61,950 nucleotides of DNA, taken from the NCBI GenBank assembly GCA_002633005.1, contig NMRA01001029.1, positions 1 through 61,950 on the forward strand, in the 5' to 3' direction. Made by a program: the position numbers and the translations under genes. The stretch is from Phoronis australis (lineage: Eukaryota; Phoronida; Phoronidae). Shown in pieces: positions 55,839-61,950 of this stretch. Each line of letters opens with the position of its first letter. Positions within the stretch are counted from its first letter, which is position 1. The notes beneath the pieces are model-generated. The model had not been told where the DNA came from. It did no database searches and was given only the letters and a program-made list of their open reading frames with translations.

Positions 55839-56993
55839 ATGCGAAAAATGCCCTTACCTACAGTTCTAACGTCTCCAATATATCAATTGAAAGATCCGAC
55901 AGTCCTGAATTTGTAGACCATGAGCCTCACCGTTATGTCCGTATACACTTCAAACTTACGCCGCGATTTAAAAAGAACGCAGAAGTTTTGCTGCTCTTGC
56001 GAGGGATGTGCCCCACTACGCGGGTGTGGACATTGAAAAGAGATGCAGCGTACTTGTCAGCGGCCTGGCCCTTGCATTGTTTCTTTCCGGTACAGATCTT
56101 CTCCGGTCTCAACAGGAATCCCAACTTCTTTGTACACGTGAAAACCGTGAATCGAAGACTAATAAAAAAATCGACCAGTGTTAGCACGCGGCCAAGAAGC
56201 GCGCTGCATAATGTACAGTACCGGCTGTTATCGAAGACATTTAGTCGGGAACTATCTATTCATGAAACGGGTAACAAAAGCATCGGCAAATAAATATTGG
56301 CCCTAATTTCCGTTTCTAATACCGCAAAATACTTTTGCATTTTTAAGAGAAATTATTTAACTAATCGTAATTGGTGTTTTTAAGGTCAAAATGACCCACT
56401 TCGCACCCTTACACCCCAAATCTTCCGGAAAATAGCTGTTACACTACGGTCACGCATGCACTCACCCGGCGACTCAATGAGTGACATACATGTATCCGTC
56501 TTACCGAAAAAATTCTCGAACTTTTTTAGCAGACTGAGGCCAGCAAGTGCTAAGCTAAATATTAAAACACGCTCTGCTTGACTGCTTGACTTAATTTCTT
56601 TGGATACAATGCACACCTAGATCATTACATTACTCTGGCAAATGAACTCTGATGACAAGCACACGCACGCTTACTCTCACACACACGCATACAAACTTCA
56701 AAACAAACGTCACGTGACAACAACATGTGTGTTTCTCCAGAGATTTTTATCGTGTTGCGGGCTACAATCTAGCGCAGATTTGGACTTAATCTGCAGTTAA
56801 TCCAGACTCCACAAGAAATTAAAAATCTTAGAGACGCTGTTTGGAAAACTTGAGGAGGATTTCAGGTAAGTTGTTGAGTCGAAGCTGTATTCTTATTCAA
56901 GAATTTAAGCCCACTCGACGATTGCGAGACCGGCAGCTACGCATTTGTCGGCAAGATTTCGCCCTGGGACTTCCAACACGATTTTATGAAAAA
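55839..56993. other. Intergenic, nothing recognised
   Basis: Frames of up to 101 codons on opposite strands (55988-56293 plus, 55933-56187 minus) overlap one another and carry no motif. A CACACACAC-like run near 56670 is too short to call. Confidence 0.4.
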
Positions 56994-59961
56994 TGATGCA
57001 CAGAAGTCAAGAGTGACTTTTTCACAGCAATTTCTCTTCAAAACTATGCTGTTTCCAATAAAATTCTCTAGATGAGTGACTTTCCTTAATTTATCGTGGA
57101 CCCCACCCCCAGGACCACCAGCTCAGTTATCGAATTAACATGAATAAGCCTTAATTCAATAAATGTCGTAACATTGAACTGGAAAAAATTGACACCTAGA
57201 ATGAATTTTACTTGTTGAGATCAGAAGCACATTTAAGTGTCATGAAAAATACACATTGTTAAATCACTTTTAGCCTGTTTCACATATTTTAATTCAGATA
57301 TTAAATAAGACTTGGGTACAAAGGTTATTAGTTTCTACACATAAACATGAAGATGAAATGTCAAGTATGTTCTGCCTTACAAAAGTAGTTTTGTCTTGTC
57401 TTTTCTTTTACAATTTGCTAATATTTCTATTCTGTTACAGGCAAGAAAAAACAACTGAAACCAACCGCCTGACCCTCTATTCCACCGTTGGACAAAGTGA
57501 TTAAAAGCAATCCTTCAGCAATAACCCGAGAGAATTGAACGTAATTCAGAAATTCAGCAAATGATATGCCTGATTATGGACTCCCTCGCAATGTTGTTTC
57601 TTTCTGTGCTTTTTCAGTTTGCCATTTGTTTTTAAATACACTGATAATTGTTTATTCTCGAATCTTGTGCATAGCAGATTCTTATCCAGCTAGCTACAAT
57701 TGAAAACATCCAATAAGACAATCGATGCAGTCACTGAATGTCATTTCCCCATAATCTGTACCAAATTGAAAAGTTTTTACCAATAGTATAAAGCCTTTCT
57801 TCTAAAAGGAAAATTTAATGTCACTCAGCTTTTGGCTTTCTTTTCACTGGGTTCTAGTTTCAATGGCCTATAGAAGCGCTTGTAAAAAAGGTCCAGTTTC
57901 AACACGTGGCTTTCTTTCATGTAACCTCATTCAGCCTCAATAACATCCACAATTAGACCCTTGAAGGTAAACGCAGCAGCATATCACTTGAATCGTTTTG
58001 AGCCCAAAATCAGACTCTGAACTAGACCAGAGTGTGACTAGGTCTTTAGCTTCAGTCCCTCATGTTTCTTCCAGGAAAGGAAATAAGCTATTGTCCACAC
58101 ATGACTCATTGCCTATGAAAGGGCATCCTCACCAACAAGGCTTATTTGTGTAGCAGTCAGATATAGTTCGTCTGAATACACAGACAGTCCACTGGCTCAT
58201 TGTCTTATGGTAACTTAGTACTGCGATTCACATTTCTCCAGGGCCACTGACTTGTATATTGTGCCATGCAGCACTGCTGGTGTGTGGAAGTGCTGTGGGA
58301 AGAGAACGGAGTAACAGCTTGAAGTGGCCTTAAAATGTCACTGAACCTGGAACAAATATTGAAATATGAATAATTGAGTACTCCAGATTGGATCAAAAAT
58401 GTTATCACTATTTTTCAAAAATATATTGTGATTGGTCTACAGTTTCACATAAAAGTAAATAATTACTATTTTCAGAAACCAATGGTGTATATAATGAGTA
58501 TTGCATAAAACTGTGTCTTTGTTTTTTATCCCTAGCCATAACAATTCTTTAAACGCATCACTTGTCTGTAAAATATAAAAGTTTTTTGAGACAACTTCAA
58601 ACCTTTGTTACCCATTTTCAAGCCTTTTTAATTTCGATACTTTCAGCAATTTTAAACTCAGATTACAGGTTCATGGGTCTGTCAAGCATACTTCTAGTCT
58701 AAGGTTGAGGGAACCGTTTTTCTTCTAATAGAAGATATGAAGACTTGGGTCACTTAAAAATGATGGATAATCTTTCTGTTGTTTAAGAGTAATTACAAAT
58801 CACAAGGCACCATCAAAAATGCAATTTTCACAAAAATGGGAGTCATTTGAATTTATAACGACTTGCAACATTTCAAGGCATGAGTTAAGACTGTTCAGTC
58901 ACTGTGAATTCGGAAATTGTAATATATTTTCGTGGTTTTACAATTGATAGTAGCAAAGCAGTTTCATGAAATCAACTTGAAGGGACTTCGTGAAGGTTAA
59001 GAATTACCTCACCATGCTCTTTTCCCCAAATATGTATTACCTGTTATTTCCTCACATTCAGTTGTACCAAATATTACAACCCCCCATGCCAATCCCCATC
59101 GGGACCTAAATAAGTAATTTAACAAAATGACTTTAAAAATAGCTGTTCCTTTTCAAAGGTTTTGTTCGTTGTCTCCAATATTGAATGTAGGCTTTGACAA
59201 CAAATCTGCTCTGGATGGGAAGATCTTGTTGGTTAGCTGCAGTCAAATGCTAAAAACCAATTTTTGTCCATTCAGCGACGGTGCAGAAGCGATGCATATC
59301 TCCTCTGCACGGTACAAGCCTTCAAACCTAAAAACCAAAGGTTACGTGAAAACCGACGTGATAGATTTCCATTTCAACGTGTAATAGATTTCCAGAAGAC
59401 ATATGATAGGGAGTAAACAAATAGTCTAATGCAATGGATATCTATCACTCACGTACCCTTTGCCATTGGAATTGGATTGTAATCTTAACTCATTAACCTG
59501 TATCGAGTTGACAGCATAAACATTCAGCATTAATTGATGTAACTGTCACTGATAAACTTTTAGAAATCATTCCTAACAATAATAATGCTTTGATGTACGA
59601 AAAGATCCCGATTGCTACGTCAAGTATCGTATCACATATCACAACATACAAAGATTAACCAGACTCTGGCTGGCGACTGACTGCCGCGAAGTCGACATCG
59701 GCGAGTGCCTCAGTTAACAGGCATCGGTAGAATAATCATGGAATAATCGTTAAAATAATCAAAAACCTTACCTTTGTATGAGGTCGTGCTTACTTCCTCT
59801 CACAGAAGCACCCTTTTTACGCAATCTCAGATTCACTAGTTGGCACGGCTGCAAGCCATTTCACCATGTATTTAAAGGGCTCGCGAAATCGAGGCTGCTA
59901 ATCTATCACCACTAGTACACGCACGCCCTCTAGTTATTGTAGATTTTCCGAATAGCCCCAT
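56994..59961 (-). mobile_element. DNA transposon C, copy 2, inverted, 536 bp short at one end
   Basis: Collinear with the reverse complement of 15135-18092. The end at 59959 is CCGAATAGCCCC followed by AT. At the other side similarity to C1 stops abruptly at TGATGCACAG (56994), where the last 536 bp including the second TIR should be. Either this end was deleted or C2 is a different internal-deletion form joined to unrelated DNA. Confidence 0.82.
59127..59384 (+). CDS. 85-codon ORF in element C2, function unknown
   Basis: Counterpart of the 86-codon frame at 15707-15967, beginning MTLKIAVPFQRFCS. See that entry: the substitution pattern gives no sign of protein-level selection. Confidence 0.2.
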   Translation: MTLKIAVPFQRFCSLSPILNVGFDNKSALDGKILLVSCSQMLKTNFCPFSDGAEAMHISSARYKPSNLKTKGYVKTDVIDFHFNV

Positions 59962-61950
59962 TCAATGACATAACCAAAACAATGCCTATAAGACTAAACT
60001 CACCAATTACAAGGACGCAATAAATAAATACCCAAAACCCAAAGGATAAAAACCTAGTTAAACCACCAACAACCGCAACAGACCAAGAGACCACTTGGCC
60101 ACCGTACCAGCAACCCACTAGCACGATACCACTCCCCTATCCAACCTTCCCCCCCGGACCTACGGAAAATGCCCTGGTCAGGTAAAGGTTTTCAAGAAAA
60201 GTGGTTGAATACTCCTAGAAAAACCTAACCAGTGCCGACTACGCCAGTTGTTGTATTACTGCAGGTTCACTAGTTAGGCCTCTAGAAGTACTCACCAGTT
60301 AAAGTCCTTCACGCGTTGTTAACCCTTCATTACCAGCAATTCGTAAACTAGGTCATCCGCCAGGTTCTCTGCGTAAACTAGGTCATCGCTTATGGACCAG
60401 TTTGCGCTTCACTCTCCGCGTGCATGTCTACAGGAGAGAAGCACCAGGAAGGTTGTTCTACATTTTGTAGCCCAAAATTACCAAAGTTCAAATATATTCC
60501 GTTAAAAAGGAAAGACAAAACATATTACCACAGATATCTGGCCAATATCATGAGTCACCACTCGTAAGCAAATCAAAGCTGTCCTTACTCGTTGCCTTAT
60601 CTCGCACTACCTCAATCGGCTAGTTTTCAGTTCGCAATGCAACAATTCTCATGAATTCAACTTGTAATGACACCTTTCAATTTTAAACCATGCCCGAAGT
60701 ACTCGGAAACAAATTATTGTTAGGTACAACGAGGTCTTTTTCTCTCAAGTGGATGATCGTAAACACCTCAGGTGAGTTTTCCGCAAACTAGCTACTTTGG
60801 TTTAGAGCTGAATTTTAGCTCCCATAATATGGGCCGGGCCGGTCCGGGCCGGGCCGGTCAAGGGCCAATCCCTGTTATACCCAATACTTAAAGCATTGGA
60901 ATCAAACTGTTATATATAGAAAAAAAACGTTTATTAGTATACTGGTGTGAATATTAATCAGTGATTTAACCAAAAACTTCGAATTAACTAGACCCACTAA
61001 TGATAGTCTATGATGATCAACTGATATCAAAAGGCGAAAATTGGCAATTTTCGGCCACCCTATGTTAAATACAAAATTTTGTCTAATTTTCTTCAAACTC
61101 ATACATTTCAATCTTGATTATACTGACATCTGTTGGGTCTATCGGCAACTAACCGCACATGAAAGGCTTGGTCGAAAATTATCGTTTTCTCACATGCACT
61201 TTCGGGTTTTTAGCGGCTGTTCCACTGATCGAAGCGACAAAATAAGCCAAAACTTTAGCCATACCATGTTAAACATATTTTTTCCAATTTTGCTGAAACT
61301 TGGCCACGTTTTTAACAAAATACTTATCTATGTTATGTGCTATCGGCAAATGTGATTGATTCATAAATAAGACCCTCACGCTGTATTTTCTGCAAAACCC
61401 ATGTATTCTGAAGGGGGCTGAGTGATTTTCGCGCATGCGCAGTTTACGGTTTCAATATTGCTGGTAATGTAGTATTACATGGTTAGAAGATGTTATAAGG
61501 ATCCAAGAAGTACCTACCCCATAACTAATACACGATCCGTACTCGAAAACAGTTTAAATGAACGCGCCACTCACGAATCGCACCCGAAGAAACACCGCCA
61601 TTTTGAACTTGCCGAACCCGGAAGTACAATTCATTCAGGAACCCAGGCCGAGAAAACGCCGTCAGTGCGACTGGAGCAGTGCCTGTACTGTTACCAGTCA
61701 GCAAACGGGGATAAAATAATCGACAGCGTGCCTTAATTTTGATAAAATCAAACTAAGGACAATTTTATGGAATTTGCTGAAGAAATGTGGCGAATAAATT
61801 TTGACAGAAATTATTTTGCCAGACTCGGGACCGCAGCCTATCGGACCCGGTGCGGATCGAGACCAGACACTGGCGAACGGTAAATGCATGCGGTTGCAAG
61901 CTGTTTTGTCGAAGTAAAATGGTCAAATGATAAATGCTGCATATATTCAA
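59962..61950. other. Intergenic end of window
   Basis: No gene supported. A GGGCCGGGCCGGTCCGGGCC run at about 60832-60858 is a short palindromic GC repeat. 61025-61350 holds two diverged direct copies of a roughly 210-bp unit, with ATGTTAAA-ACA followed by TCTATCGGCAA. The 85-codon frame at 61479-61736 has no recognised motif. Confidence 0.45.
61025..61350 (+). repeat. Diverged direct repeat, about 210-bp unit, two copies
   Basis: Copy 1 from GGCCACCCTATGTTAAATAC to GTCTATCGGCAAC. Copy 2 from AGCCATACCATGTTAAACAT to GCTATCGGCAAATG. Similarity is interrupted by indels. Confidence 0.5.

Noticed and set aside
1-61950. CRISPR arrays, operons, ribosome binding sites, phage modules
   Set aside because: Introns, SINE heads and eukaryotic transposons throughout; no regular spacer array is present.

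Overview
The window looks like a gene-poor, transposon-saturated stretch of an invertebrate metazoan nuclear genome, probably marine. The reasons are spliced coding exons with GT-AG introns and a Kozak-type start, and coexisting Penelope-like, CR1/L2-like LINE, Ty3/gypsy-like and BEL/Pao-like retroelements, tRNA-derived SINE modules and several cut-and-paste DNA transposon families. A lancelet, hemichordate, mollusc or cnidarian would all fit; the sequence alone does not decide. Nothing prokaryotic, no rRNA and no CRISPR array is seen.

The one convincing host gene lies on the minus strand and fills the middle of the window. It has five coding exons (51030-50349, 50082-49970, 42727-42582, 31712-31553, 22616-22362), spans 28.7 kb and would encode about 451 residues: a helical TPR-like N-terminal half and a C-terminal J-domain-like segment with an HPD motif. 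The exons join in frame, but two junctions are unusual. Intron 2 needs a GC donor, and exon 3 ends in overlapping GTAAGTGT donors of which only the downstream one keeps frame. Its three large introns are almost entirely transposons.

Layout. 0-22 kb is outside the gene on its 3' side. It holds a TTAA-type element (A1) carrying a fragment of element B; a 2.76-kb hAT-like element (F) with a decayed but still intron-containing transposase; element E1; a Penelope-like 3' end; a complete element B2; a second TTAA element (A2) split by a 3.5-kb AT-flanked element (C1); and element E2, which ends about 65 bp from the gene's stop codon. Intron 4 (22.6-31.6 kb) holds two head-to-head Penelope GIY-YIG fragments forming a palindrome with hammerhead-like motifs, a decayed Ty3/gypsy element and a decayed large transposon-like ORF. 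Intron 3 (31.7-42.6 kb) holds a SINE, a 3.1-kb TIR element (H), a BEL/Pao pol remnant and a third TTAA element (A3). Intron 2 (42.7-50.0 kb) holds a sense-oriented LINE interrupted by a 2.9-kb TIR element (G) with GCGATCG-type subterminal repeats, plus a TTAA MITE. Downstream of 51 kb are another LINE fragment, a second copy of C in inverted orientation, and long stretches with no recognisable gene.

The copies of A, B, C and E explain one another. Empty or paralogous sites inside the window fix target duplications: TTAA for A, AT for C, and 5 bp for F, E2 and B2. They also give relative insertion order. Most ORFs above 60 codons here are chance frames or transposon debris.
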